Assembly (NCBI GenBank): GCA_945879115.1
Contig: CAMDUR010000001.1
Location: forward strand, 1-64,000
DNA: 64,000 nucleotides
DNA from: Polynucleobacter meluiroseus
GTDB lineage: Bacteria; Pseudomonadota; Gammaproteobacteria; Burkholderiales; Burkholderiaceae
Reading direction: 5' to 3'
Positions 30,201 to 38,210 of this stretch are shown piece after piece (the first letter of the stretch is position 1; each line of letters starts with the position of its first letter). The notes below the pieces were generated by a model that saw only the letters and a list, made by a program, of their open reading frames with translations, was not told the DNA's origin and made no database searches. The translations under genes and the position numbers were made by a program.

Positions 30201-31303
30201 TTTCGGCAAACATTACCAATAATCTCTGGGTTGCTAAAGTTGAATCGCCTGTAACTAGCGGTCAGCTTACTTGGCAACCTGCTCAAAATGATTTGCCATA
30301 TGGCAAATTAACCGCCCGACTAAAACAATTAACGCTTGAGAAAAATCCAGAAAAAGAGGCAGGTCCTAAGACTCCCAACGCAAGGGCCCAAAGAATTCCA
30401 GCTGTTGATATTACAGCCGACAAGCTAACCTATAACAATCATGATTATGGATCGGTACAACTGATCGCCAAAAATAATAGAAGTGATTGGGTAATTGAAA
30501 GGTTAGTAATTAAAAATGACAATGCTTCAGTTCTTGCATCTGGCCGCTGGGAGTTACCTAAAGATGGTAAAAATAATCTCGGTAATACCTTTATCAATTT
30601 TGATTTAGATATTGATGATGGTGGCAAATTATTAGATAAGTTAGGTTTTCCAAAAACAATTGATGCTGGATCTGGCAAGTTAATTGGTTCACTCAATTGG
30701 TATGGTGCGCCACACCAATTTGACGTTAAATCTCTTCAGTCTGAGGTTTCACTAGATCTTGCCAAGGGCACAATCTTACAAGTTGATCCTGGAGCCGCCC
30801 GTCTTCTTGGGGTGCTTAGCTATCAAGGTTTGACTCGCCTAGCAACACTTGATATTGGCGGGGTTCTTAAACCAATAGTTAGTCAAGGAACTCCTTTCGA
30901 CAGAATCACATCACAAGGTAAAATTACAAATGGCATCGCTAATATCCAGAATTTAAGCATTAGAGGCCCACAAGGAAATGTTCGTTTAACGGGTAACGCC
31001 AACTTAATTAATGAAACTCAAGATATTCGAATTACTGTGGTTCCTAATTTGAATGCAGGATCAGCATCTGTTGCTTATACATTTGTTAATCCAATTATTG
31101 GATTGAGCACATTGATTGGGCAATATTTGATTGCTGATGAGGTTAGCAAGCTATTTCAACTAGATTACCTAGTTCAAGGTACCTGGGCTGCACCTCAGGT
31201 AATTCCGCTTGATACTAAGGGCCGCCCCTTAGATGAAAATATACTTAAAGATATTAGGGATAAATCGCTTCTGCGGCAACAACAAAACCCGAATAAGAAA
31301 TAG
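27230..31303 (+). CDS. yhdP: YhdP family AsmA-like inner-membrane protein
   Basis: A very large (about 1357 residues) inner-membrane-anchored periplasmic protein of the YhdP/AsmA-like group, linked in E. coli to phospholipid transport to the outer membrane. One N-terminal membrane anchor (L-L-V-I-A-S-V-T-V-I-C-I, about residues 33-50) precedes a long series of beta-rich repeats. The conserved C-terminal AsmA-like region includes G-K-L-I-G-S-L-N-W-Y-G and G-P-Q-G-N-V-R-L-T-G-N-A. The frame is open from 27170, but that start would overlap the 5' end of glnE. ATG 27230, with CATAAT ending 6 bases before it, or ATG 27281 is more plausible. Confidence 0.9.
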   Translation: MSWLFLSTSLDKLRQLQMSEEKQAIWKKRILWLLVIASVTVICIHLVVRFYFWPLVEKNKSQFEKILSQGLGAELRIEEIKTDWEFLWPAFKVKNITIQRLNGSNEPPLLSIPEITGNLSWETLWELQPHFHDLKFENARIYAKRDIHGDWDIAGIQLKKGTAGFEIGNWVFDQDSMQANNAEIIWLDQKNQSAEHHIQIESLNLKNSWFKHQINLILRTPWNQGVAKLDAQFRHNFFGDAGNWKDWNGSINWEAFNLDLKKINSTIGGDIKIVDGFLNSTGNTYLSSGMLDGGKTELQFKNLHFDWERIGQPLKIMSLEAQIVQETYGKKISMTAPQFNWQIDTNTAKQELNDLSFYWRSAPSIDLVEHAGIKAAHINIELVKQLAKQFPLPKDLQIFINDYQPSGSLENLDANWHAQASRLPFGISIPGFNKSNYKVSFDFDNLFLKPLENKNLSLSNFSGKIFASELGGEVTINNQKSSAVLPQILENDQLEFNKAKGLIKWVKNGDVFDYDLKNIVIENDDVSLQFDATYKPKTAKRSENISVKAKIDSAKVLNITRYFPSVMSKDARNYIRGALKSGYVKNGTLVISGETDHIPFNSKHPGTFNLNLPVEDIEFHPASANIFGKGQWSPFSKVNGTIKLEGPQLSVDFKKALFESVQLSNVQGKVTDVTNKQAVLKITGNAAGLTQDLLNYYLLSPSGQGLKSSFNDIAISGKSDLNIDIALPLAETNKTTIKGELNLQNNSANYDKKIDITDITGGILFSEENIGARNFKAKALGGTLLINNSSNLLLAEKSSMKVKGDLEVNQLLTALAPEGTDKSLKDIYSQVNGSINYDGDLLISAGGYKTNLSLQLKQLSSLLPAPFNKKTGTSLNGEFNLNNFNKNTNAKHIGVLKIGKLIDAPFAIDAKNNLRANLGINASGKVPDEGISANINLDQLDLDEWDKWVGKFLPSNSKDKKTTPANPTFKEFKADIKKVKVSNKEFSNINLSANITNNLWVAKVESPVTSGQLTWQPAQNDLPYGKLTARLKQLTLEKNPEKEAGPKTPNARAQRIPAVDITADKLTYNNHDYGSVQLIAKNNRSDWVIERLVIKNDNASVLASGRWELPKDGKNNLGNTFINFDLDIDDGGKLLDKLGFPKTIDAGSGKLIGSLNWYGAPHQFDVKSLQSEVSLDLAKGTILQVDPGAARLLGVLSYQGLTRLATLDIGGVLKPIVSQGTPFDRITSQGKITNGIANIQNLSIRGPQGNVRLTGNANLINETQDIRITVVPNLNAGSASVAYTFVNPIIGLSTLIGQYLIADEVSKLFQLDYLVQGTWAAPQVIPLDTKGRPLDENILKDIRDKSLLRQQQNPNKK

Positions 31304-31312
31304 AATAAGGGC

Positions 31313-32134
31313 ATGACGCCTAATCAATTGAAAGTTGCCAGCATTCAGATGGTTTCCACTCCTTCTGTGGATAAGAATTTAGCTAATGCAGAACAACTCA
31401 TTCAAGAAGCTAAGTTGCACGGCGCGGAATTAGTGGTCTTACCTGAGTATTTTTGCTTTATGGGTCAACATGAATCCGATAAAAATCTAATTAAAGAAAA
31501 TTTTGATCAGGGTCCGATACAAAGCTATTTGAGTTCCATTGCAAAATCACAAGCTATTTATCTAGTAGCAGGGACTATCCCACTAAAAGCTACTGATGAA
31601 AATAAGGTTAAAAACTCAACTCTGGTTTTTTCACCCAGCGGTAAAATTATTTCGAGATACGACAAGATTCATTTATTTGGATTTAAGAAGGGTGACGAGG
31701 AATATCAGGAGTCAAGAACAATTGAAGCAGGCCACACTACACAATCATTTGTTATTAATGTAAATAGCACCAGTTGGAAGTTCGGCTTATCAGTTTGTTA
31801 CGACATTCGTTTTCCAGAACTTTATCGCGCTATGGGTGAGGTGGACTGCCATATCATTCCAGCAGCTTTTACTCACACAACGGGCAAAGATCATTGGGAA
31901 ATATTACTTAGAGCTCGAGCCATCGAAAATCAATGCTATGTTTTAGCTAGTGCTCAAGGTGGGCAACATGAAAATGGTCGATCTACTTGGGGACAGAGTA
32001 TGCTTGTCGATCCATGGGGTGAAATTAAATCCCAAATAACTCAAGGGCCAGGTGTTGTCATGGGTGTTCTTGATAAAAGTATGACTCAACAGGTTCGAAC
32101 TCAATTACCCGCTCTTTTGCACCGCACCTTATAA
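31313..32134 (+). CDS. carbon-nitrogen hydrolase (Nit1/omega-amidase-like)
   Basis: A 273-residue nitrilase-superfamily amidase. The Glu-Lys-Cys triad is visible: Glu45 in L-P-E-Y-F-C-F, Lys118 in Y-D-K-I-H-L-F-G and Cys162 in S-V-C-Y-D-I-R-F-P-E-L-Y-R. The sequence around the triad is closest to Nit1-type enzymes, which hydrolyse deaminated glutathione in other organisms; that substrate is inferred, not shown. It lies 9 bases after yhdP and 7 before tldD, an order common in betaproteobacteria. Confidence 0.92.
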   Translation: MTPNQLKVASIQMVSTPSVDKNLANAEQLIQEAKLHGAELVVLPEYFCFMGQHESDKNLIKENFDQGPIQSYLSSIAKSQAIYLVAGTIPLKATDENKVKNSTLVFSPSGKIISRYDKIHLFGFKKGDEEYQESRTIEAGHTTQSFVINVNSTSWKFGLSVCYDIRFPELYRAMGEVDCHIIPAAFTHTTGKDHWEILLRARAIENQCYVLASAQGGQHENGRSTWGQSMLVDPWGEIKSQITQGPGVVMGVLDKSMTQQVRTQLPALLHRTL

Positions 32135-32141
32135 GAATCCT

Positions 32142-33623
32142 ATGAATTCACATTTAGCTTTAGAAAATTCCATCAATCTAAGTAGAGCTGACACTCTTAA
32201 GATCGCAAAAGATGTCTTGCTTGCGCCAGCAGGAATTTCAGAAAACGATCTTCAAAGAACTTTGGCGTTGATGCATACGCACCACTTAGATGACGCTGAT
32301 TTATATTTCCAAAGAACCTATAACGAGTCATGGAGCCTTGAGGAAGGTATTGTTAAATCTGGCACTTTCAGCATTGATCAAGGCGTTGGAGTTCGAGCAG
32401 TCAGTCATGATAAAACTGCTTTTGCGTATTCTGATGAGATCAGTGCGGCGGCCCTTAAAAAAGCAGCTGAAGCCACTCGCGTAATTGGGGCAAGTAATAA
32501 CAAAACTTATATAAGCCCTGCTTGGTCTACCTCTAAAACTCATGCTCTTTATCAATCAGCTAACCCACTTGATAGCCTCAATGCAAAAGCAAAAATTGCT
32601 TTGCTAGAGGATATTGAAAGAAAAGCTAAAGCTAAGGATCCACGAATAGTCCAGGTTATGGCTGGCCTTGCTGCAGAACACGACATTGTCTTAGTTGCCA
32701 GAGCTAATGGCGTATTAGCCGCTGACATAAGACCCCTAGTCCGAGTTTCAATTACCGTTATTGCAGAGCAAAATGGGCGGCGTGAAGTTGGCTCATCGGG
32801 TGGCGGCGGTCGCTTTGATTATCATTTTTTTGTTCAAGAGAAAATTGATCATTGGATTGATGAGGCTGTTCGATCTGCTTTAGTTAATCTTGACTCAAGA
32901 CCAGCCCCCGCAGGATCAATGACGGTTGTTCTGGGTCCTGGTTGGCCGGGAGTACTTTTACATGAGGCAATTGGGCATGGTCTTGAAGGGGATTTCAACC
33001 GTAAAGGCTCCTCTGCATTTACAGGAAAAATTGGTCAAAGAGTCGCAGCTAAAGGTGTGACGGTTGTTGACGATGGCACCATAGCAGGCAGAAGAGGCTC
33101 CTTATCTATTGATGATGAAGGTAATCCAACGCAATGCACAACCTTGATTGAAGATGGCATTCTGAAAGGCTATATCCAAGACAGCTTAAATGCTCGTTTA
33201 ATGAATATGCCAGTTACGGGCAATGCAAGACGTGAAAGCTATGCATCATTGCCAATGCCGAGAATGACCAATACTTACATGCTTAATGGCAAAGATGATC
33301 CACAAGAAATCATCAGCAGCATTAAAAAAGGTCTTTATGCAGTTAACTTTGGTGGTGGTCAGGTCGATATCACCAGCGGTAAATTTGTTTTCTCAGCTAG
33401 CGAAGCGTATTGGGTTGAAAATGGAAAAATTCAATATCCCGTTAAAGGTGCAACGATTATTGGTAATGGTCCAGAATCCCTCAAAGATATCAGCATGATA
33501 GGTAATGACATGAGTCTAGACAGTGGAATTGGCGTTTGCGGCAAGGATGGTCAGAGTGTGCCGGTAGGCGTCGGTCAACCAACACTTAGGATTAATAATA
33601 TGACTGTTGGTGGCACAGCTTGA
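32142..33623 (+). CDS. tldD: metalloprotease TldD
   Basis: Subunit of the TldD-TldE (PmbA) heterodimeric protease, which cleaves unfolded peptides and matures some antibacterial peptides in other species. It has 493 residues. The zinc motif H-E-A-I-G-H is at 274-279, inside L-L-H-E-A-I-G-H-G-L-E-G-D. The C-terminal third has the family's long beta region with N-M-x-V-G-G near the end. No tldE/pmbA is in this window. The stop codon overlaps the presumed promoter region of the following attenuator. Confidence 0.96.
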   Translation: MNSHLALENSINLSRADTLKIAKDVLLAPAGISENDLQRTLALMHTHHLDDADLYFQRTYNESWSLEEGIVKSGTFSIDQGVGVRAVSHDKTAFAYSDEISAAALKKAAEATRVIGASNNKTYISPAWSTSKTHALYQSANPLDSLNAKAKIALLEDIERKAKAKDPRIVQVMAGLAAEHDIVLVARANGVLAADIRPLVRVSITVIAEQNGRREVGSSGGGGRFDYHFFVQEKIDHWIDEAVRSALVNLDSRPAPAGSMTVVLGPGWPGVLLHEAIGHGLEGDFNRKGSSAFTGKIGQRVAAKGVTVVDDGTIAGRRGSLSIDDEGNPTQCTTLIEDGILKGYIQDSLNARLMNMPVTGNARRESYASLPMPRMTNTYMLNGKDDPQEIISSIKKGLYAVNFGGGQVDITSGKFVFSASEAYWVENGKIQYPVKGATIIGNGPESLKDISMIGNDMSLDSGIGVCGKDGQSVPVGVGQPTLRINNMTVGGTA

Positions 33624-33644
33624 TAAATGACCATAAAACTGTGC

Positions 33645-33650
33645 TACATT
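33645..33650 (+). promoter_or_regulatory. putative extended -10 element of the aroG leader
   Basis: TACATT preceded by TGC (a TG-N extension) ends 6 bases before the leader-peptide ATG. A weak -35 candidate TTGATA lies 19 bases upstream, over the tldD stop. There is no ribosome binding site before the ATG, so the leader mRNA could begin at the start codon itself. The call is tentative. Confidence 0.35.
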
Positions 33651-33656
33651 AATCAC

Positions 33657-33734
33657 ATGTCTGCAAATAACTCATATTTCTTTTACTTTTGGTTCTCAAC
33701 CCCAGGCGGTCGAGAGGCAGAGATTCAAGCGTAA
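33657..33734 (+). CDS. aromatic-amino-acid leader peptide of the DAHP synthase attenuator
   Basis: A 25-residue ORF whose codons 7-13 are all aromatic: Tyr-Phe-Phe-Tyr-Phe-Trp-Phe (33675-33695). It continues Ser-Thr-Pro-Gly-Gly-Arg-Glu-Ala-Glu-Ile-Gln-Ala and stops at 33732-33734. It sits alone between tldD and the first enzyme of aromatic synthesis, just before competing hairpins and an intrinsic terminator. Such clustering of control codons is the hallmark of ribosome-mediated attenuation. The peptide probably has no other job; stalling at these codons would report shortage of Phe, Tyr or Trp. There is no ribosome binding site. Confidence 0.88.
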   Translation: MSANNSYFFYFWFSTPGGREAEIQA

Positions 33735-33782
33735 GTTCCCTGCACTCAAATTAACCGCCGACATAAACGGCGGTTTTTTTTT
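33694..33782 (+). promoter_or_regulatory. transcription attenuator upstream of aroG
   Basis: Three mutually exclusive pairings are visible. (1:2) TCTCAACC (33694-33701) pairs with GGTCGAGA (33708-33715), with one A-C mismatch. (2:3, antiterminator) GGCGGT (33705-33710) pairs with ACCGCC (33754-33759). (3:4, terminator) AACCGCCG (33753-33760) pairs with CGGCGGTT (33768-33775) across a 7-base loop, followed by Ts to 33782. A ribosome stalled on the aromatic codons (33675-33695) would cover arm 1, free arm 2 to capture arm 3, and prevent the terminator. A ribosome reaching the stop would cover arm 2 and allow termination. Confidence 0.85.
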
Positions 33783-33818
33783 ACATATTTTGGTATCTAG
33801 TAATAAGGAGTTAATGAA

Positions 33819-34943
33819 ATGGTTGATAAAGCACTCAGCAACAGAGACAACTGGTACGTCAGCATTGATAAGACATCTGAAACAGATGATGCACGCATCC
33901 AAAATATCACGGTACTGCCACCGCCTGAGCATCTCATTCGCTTCTTTCCAATTCAAGGGACAGCTGTTGAAACCTTGATTGGCGAAACCCGTAATAAGAT
34001 TCGCGACATCATGCATGGTAAGGATGATCGTCTTTTGGTGATTATTGGACCTTGCTCAATTCATGACCCTAAAGCTGCGCTTGAGTACGCTCAAAAATTA
34101 TTAGCGCTAAGAACTCAATATGCCGATGATCTTGAAATCGTGATGCGCGTCTATTTTGAAAAACCTCGCACAACTGTTGGCTGGAAAGGTTTAATCAATG
34201 ATCCTTACCTAGATGAAAGCTACCGTATTGATGAAGGTTTGCGTATGGCTCGTCAACTCTTAATAGAGATCAATCGTCTGGGTATGCCAGCAGGTAGCGA
34301 GTTCTTAGATGTCATCTCTCCTCAGTACATTGGTGACTTGATTTCTTGGGGGGCAATTGGCGCTAGAACAACAGAAAGTCAAATTCACCGTGAGCTTGCC
34401 TCAGGAATTTCTGCTCCAATCGGATTTAAAAATGGCACAGATGGCAACATTAAGATAGCTACTGATGCTATCCAATCTGCAAGTAGACCTCACCACTTCT
34501 TATCTGTTCATAAAAATGGGCAGGTAGCCATTGTTGAAACTAAAGGTAATAGTGATTGTCACGTTATTTTGCGCGGTGGAAAAACAACCAATTACGATGT
34601 AGAGAGCGTTGCAAATTCATGTGCCGAGTTAGAGGCATCTAAATTGCCGGGCTCTTTAATGGTTGATTGTTCACATGCCAACTCTAGCAAACAACATGAG
34701 CGTCAAATTGAAGTTGCAAAAGATATTGCCAGTCAGTTATCTGCGGGGTCAAAACAAATTTTTGGCGTGATGGTCGAAAGTCATATCAACGGTGGCGCCC
34801 AAAAGTTCACACCAGGCAAGGATGATCCTCGAGCCCTGAAATATGCAACCAGTATTACTGATGCCTGTATTGGCTGGGATGATTCAGTGAACACTTTAGA
34901 AATTTTGGCAAACGGTGTCAGGCAACGTCGTAATAAAAAATAA
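33819..34943 (+). CDS. aroG: 3-deoxy-7-phosphoheptulonate (DAHP) synthase, class I
   Basis: Condenses phosphoenolpyruvate and erythrose-4-phosphate, the entry step to all aromatic amino acids. It has 374 residues, longer at the N-terminus than the bare barrel, as in the feedback-inhibited AroF/G/H class. Visible motifs are I-G-P-C-S-I-H-D-P near residue 69, the S-E-F-L-D-V-I-S-P-Q segment near 161, G-A-R-T-T-E-S-Q near 180 and the G-F-K-N-G-T-D-G segment near 201. A good ribosome binding site (AAGGAG, 33805-33810) lies 8 bases before the ATG. Which amino acid inhibits the enzyme cannot be told; expression is very probably set by the upstream attenuator. Confidence 0.96.
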   Translation: MVDKALSNRDNWYVSIDKTSETDDARIQNITVLPPPEHLIRFFPIQGTAVETLIGETRNKIRDIMHGKDDRLLVIIGPCSIHDPKAALEYAQKLLALRTQYADDLEIVMRVYFEKPRTTVGWKGLINDPYLDESYRIDEGLRMARQLLIEINRLGMPAGSEFLDVISPQYIGDLISWGAIGARTTESQIHRELASGISAPIGFKNGTDGNIKIATDAIQSASRPHHFLSVHKNGQVAIVETKGNSDCHVILRGGKTTNYDVESVANSCAELEASKLPGSLMVDCSHANSSKQHERQIEVAKDIASQLSAGSKQIFGVMVESHINGGAQKFTPGKDDPRALKYATSITDACIGWDDSVNTLEILANGVRQRRNKK

Positions 34944-34977
34944 GCTTTAAAGATTGTTATCCAAAACAATAGATGTG

Positions 34978-35007
34978 AAAAAAAGACCCCTTACTTGGGG
35001 TCTTTTT
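34978..35007. terminator. bidirectional terminator between aroG and the adenosyltransferase gene
   Basis: An 11-base-pair stem (34980-34990 with 34997-35007) with a 6-base loop, T-rich on both strands, serves aroG on the plus strand and the opposing gene on the minus strand. The minus-strand gene's last codons form one arm and its stop codon (34991-34993) lies in the loop. Confidence 0.92.
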
Positions 35008-35557
35008 CATGGCGCCAGAGTGTATCTGATCCACCAGCTTCTTTATTGAGGACTCTAGCCAAAACAAATAGCAAATCTGATAAGCGGTTCACATACTGTC
35101 TTGGTGTGTCATGAATGGCTTCGTGGTGTCCCAGCTTAACGATAGATCGCTCTGCACGACGACATACAGTTCTGCAAACGTGAGCCTGAGCTGCTGCTCG
35201 AGTACCACCGGGAAGAATAAACTCAGCTAAACGAGGAAGTGTTGCGTTGTACTTAGCTAACCAAGTATCTAGTTTAAGAACTTGCTCATCTTTAAGAAGC
35301 GTGTAGTTGGGAATACATAACTCTCCACCCAAATCAAACAAGTCATGTTGAACTTGCGAAAAAATCTCTTTTAACTCTTCAGCTACGCTTTCGGGTAAAC
35401 CCTCGGTAATTAAAACGCCAATTTCTGAATTAAGCTCATCAACGTCACCCATAGCGCAAATGCGCAAATGGTCCTTGTCCACACGCTGTCCGTCACCTAA
35501 ACCGGTGGTTCCAGTATCACCCGTTCGGGTCGCAATTTGAGTCAATCTATTAGCCAT
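34991..35557 (-). CDS. PduO-type ATP:cob(I)alamin adenosyltransferase
   Basis: Transfers the adenosyl group of ATP to cob(I)alamin, making adenosylcobalamin. It has about 188 residues. The N-terminal T-R-T-G-D-T-G-T-T-G-L-G-D-G-Q-R ATP-binding segment and C-terminal R-R-A-E-R-S-I and N-R-L-S-D-L-L-F are PduO-family signatures. The frame is open from ATG 35566, but relatives begin with the Met-Ala-Asn-Arg-Leu-type sequence, so ATG 35557 is preferred. The gene is monocistronic and its 3' end forms part of the shared terminator. No cobalamin-dependent enzyme or synthesis gene is nearby. Confidence 0.94.
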   Translation of the reverse strand: MANRLTQIATRTGDTGTTGLGDGQRVDKDHLRICAMGDVDELNSEIGVLITEGLPESVAEELKEIFSQVQHDLFDLGGELCIPNYTLLKDEQVLKLDTWLAKYNATLPRLAEFILPGGTRAAAQAHVCRTVCRRAERSIVKLGHHEAIHDTPRQYVNRLSDLLFVLARVLNKEAGGSDTLWRHEKDPK

Positions 35558-35615
35558 ATGCTTCATTATATGGAAATGGCTAGAATAGCGTTAATCCACT
35601 AAGAAATAGAGATAA

Positions 35616-37109
35616 ATGACTACGACCATAGACTTGCCTGATCAGGCCATATTGATTCGACAGAAAGAGCTTGTAAAGGCTCTCAAACCACTTCTTCCAG
35701 CACACGCCCTACTATGGGAGCCAGAAGACACTATTCCCTATGAATGTGATGGTTTAGCAGCTTACAGACAGATGCCTTTGGCTGTTGCTCTTCCTGAAAC
35801 AGAAGCACAAGCTATTGCTGTCATTGCAGTATGTCAAAGACTTGAGATTCCGATTGTTCCTCGTGGCGCAGGTACTGGCTTGTCAGGTGGTGCTACACCT
35901 ATCGCTCAGGGTTTGGTTTTATCACTAGCTAAATTTAAAAAAATCATCAAAGTTGACCCCATTGCCAGAATTGCAGTTGTTCAACCAGGCGTTCGCAATT
36001 TAGCGATTTCAGAAGCGGTTGCTCAACATGGTCTTTATTACGCACCTGATCCATCCTCACAAATTGCTTGCTCTATTGGCGGCAATGTCAGTGAAAATTC
36101 AGGAGGCGTTCATTGTCTTAAGTATGGTTTAACGCTTCATAACATTCTCAAAGTAAGGGCTATTTTGATGAATGGTGAGGTAGTTGAGTTTGGTAGCCTT
36201 GCACCAGATGCGCCCGGCCTCGATCTTTTATCTATTGTGGTTGGAAGCGAAGGTATGTTGGCTGTTATTACAGAGGTAACAGTTAAGTTGGTTCCAAAGC
36301 CACAGTTAGCTCAAGTGATTATGGCTAGCTTTGATGACGTCAGTAAGGGTGGAAATGCTGTTGCTGCCATCATCGCAGCAGGCATTATTCCAGCAGGTTT
36401 AGAAATGATGGATAAAGCAGCAACAAGAGCTGTTGAAGAATTTGTTCATGCTGGATATGACACAAATGCAGAATCGATTCTGTTATGTGAGTCTGATGGA
36501 ACTCCAGAAGAGGTTGCTGAAGAAATTGAACGTATGACCCAAGTGCTTAATGAATGTGGAGCGATTCGAATACAAGTTTCGCAAAGTGAATCCGAGCGTT
36601 TGAAATTCTGGAGTGGCCGTAAAAATGCCTTTCCAGCGGCAGGACGCATTTCACCTGATTACTATTGCATGGATGGCACGATCCCAAGACAACATATCGC
36701 AACTCTTTTAAAACGTATTCAGGAAATGGAAGCTAAATATCAACTTCGCTGTATGAATGTTTTCCATGCCGGAGATGGCAATATGCATCCACTGATTCTA
36801 TTTAATGGCTCGGATGAAGATGAGTGGCACCGCGCTGAAGAATTTGGTAGTGACATTCTAGAAACGTGTGTTGAATTAGGTGGCACGATTACTGGTGAGC
36901 ATGGTGTTGGTATTGAAAAGATCAACTCGATGTGCGTGCAATTTGGTGATTTGGAAAGAGAGTTATTTTGGGGTGTTAAGGCTGCATTTGATCCAAAAAA
37001 ACTATTGAATCCAGATAAAGCAATTCCGACCTTGAATCGTTGTGCAGAATACGGGCGCATGAAAATTAAAGGTGGAGTATTGCCGCATCCAGAGTTGGAG
37101 CGCTTTTAA
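35616..37109 (+). CDS. glcD: glycolate oxidase subunit GlcD (FAD-linked)
   Basis: Flavin subunit of the membrane-associated glycolate dehydrogenase, which oxidises glycolate to glyoxylate. It has 497 residues. The FAD-binding type 4 domain has the P-R-G-A-G-T-G-L-S-G-G-A loop (about residues 83-94) and the G-G-N-V-S-E-N-S-G-G stretch near 155. The C-terminal oxidase domain has N-V-F-H-A-G-D-G-N-M-H-P near 381 and G-E-H-G-V-G near 428. It is the first gene of a tight five-gene run, and its stop overlaps the glcE start by one base. Confidence 0.97.
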   Translation: MTTTIDLPDQAILIRQKELVKALKPLLPAHALLWEPEDTIPYECDGLAAYRQMPLAVALPETEAQAIAVIAVCQRLEIPIVPRGAGTGLSGGATPIAQGLVLSLAKFKKIIKVDPIARIAVVQPGVRNLAISEAVAQHGLYYAPDPSSQIACSIGGNVSENSGGVHCLKYGLTLHNILKVRAILMNGEVVEFGSLAPDAPGLDLLSIVVGSEGMLAVITEVTVKLVPKPQLAQVIMASFDDVSKGGNAVAAIIAAGIIPAGLEMMDKAATRAVEEFVHAGYDTNAESILLCESDGTPEEVAEEIERMTQVLNECGAIRIQVSQSESERLKFWSGRKNAFPAAGRISPDYYCMDGTIPRQHIATLLKRIQEMEAKYQLRCMNVFHAGDGNMHPLILFNGSDEDEWHRAEEFGSDILETCVELGGTITGEHGVGIEKINSMCVQFGDLERELFWGVKAAFDPKKLLNPDKAIPTLNRCAEYGRMKIKGGVLPHPELERF

Positions 37110-38209
37110 TGAGCGAGCAAATTCTTAATTATCTTCAAGAAAAAGTTGCCCACGCCAATCAAAAAGGTCAAGTTATCAGAATCACCGGTTCTGGCACAAA
37201 GGACTGGTTTGGCAATAAGCTTCAAGGTGAAGTTTTATCAACAAAAGAATACTCAGGCATATTAAGTTATCAGCCTGATGAATTAGTTATAACTGTTAAG
37301 TCTGGTACCTCATTAAAAGAAGTTGAAGAGGCTCTTGCTGAAAAAAATCAGCAATTTGCATTTGAACCTCCACATTATGGAGAAGGTGCCACCATTGGTG
37401 GCATGGTGGCTTCTGGCTTAGCTGGTCCTGGAAGAGTGAGTGCTGGAGGTTTAAGAGACTTTGTTCTTGGAGTCAAGATCATGAATGGTCAAGGACAGAT
37501 CATGAACTTTGGCGGAACTGTGATGAAAAACGTAGCAGGCTATGACGTTTCCAGGCTTCTCCCAAGCTCAATGGGGACATTAGCCCTTCTCTTAGATGTT
37601 TCGATTAAGGTTTTACCTAAAGCTGCCGCAACTGCAACTGTTAGCGTTGCAATGGAGCAATCTAAAGCAATCCAATTAATGAATTTACTTGCCAGTCAAC
37701 CATGGCCCTTAAATGCAAGTGCTTGGGTTGGTGAAAATGCTGGCACTCTTTATTTAAGATTAAGTGGTGCTAAAGCCGCTGTTCAATCTGCAACTAATGC
37801 ATTTGCTAAGACTTACGGTATGCAGACGATGGATGCTGATGAAGCTACCGTATTTTGGAAAAGTATTCGTGAGCAAACGCATAGCTGGTTCAAGAGCGAT
37901 GATCAAACAGCTCTATGGCGTTTAGCTTTACCGTCTACTACCGATGCTTTAGATCTTGGCGGAGAAACTCTCATAGAGTGGCACGGCGGCCAGCGTTGGC
38001 ATAGAGGATCTTTAGATCCAAAAGCGATCAAAGCCTTAGCCCAATCATTAGGTGGTCATGCTAGCGTTTTTCGAGCTAAAGAGAAGAGTGAGCAAATGCT
38101 GAGCTCTCTTAAAGATCATCCTCTCACTGCCGCATTGGTTGTTATAGAGGAGCGTTTAAGAAAATCATTTGACCCTAAGGGTGTATTTGCTACAGGAAGG
38201 TTAATTTAA
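37109..38209 (+). CDS. glcE: glycolate oxidase subunit GlcE
   Basis: Second FAD-binding subunit of glycolate oxidase. It has 366 residues, with the FAD-binding type 4 segment G-A-T-I-G-G-M-V-A-S-G-L-A-G-P (about 92-106) and the following R-D-F-V-L-G and N-V-A-G-Y-D-V-S-R-L segments. It lacks the long C-terminal oxidase region of GlcD, as expected. The ATG overlaps the glcD stop and glcF follows after one base, so the three subunits are translationally coupled. Confidence 0.95.
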   Translation: MSEQILNYLQEKVAHANQKGQVIRITGSGTKDWFGNKLQGEVLSTKEYSGILSYQPDELVITVKSGTSLKEVEEALAEKNQQFAFEPPHYGEGATIGGMVASGLAGPGRVSAGGLRDFVLGVKIMNGQGQIMNFGGTVMKNVAGYDVSRLLPSSMGTLALLLDVSIKVLPKAAATATVSVAMEQSKAIQLMNLLASQPWPLNASAWVGENAGTLYLRLSGAKAAVQSATNAFAKTYGMQTMDADEATVFWKSIREQTHSWFKSDDQTALWRLALPSTTDALDLGGETLIEWHGGQRWHRGSLDPKAIKALAQSLGGHASVFRAKEKSEQMLSSLKDHPLTAALVVIEERLRKSFDPKGVFATGRLI

Positions 38210-38210
38210 T

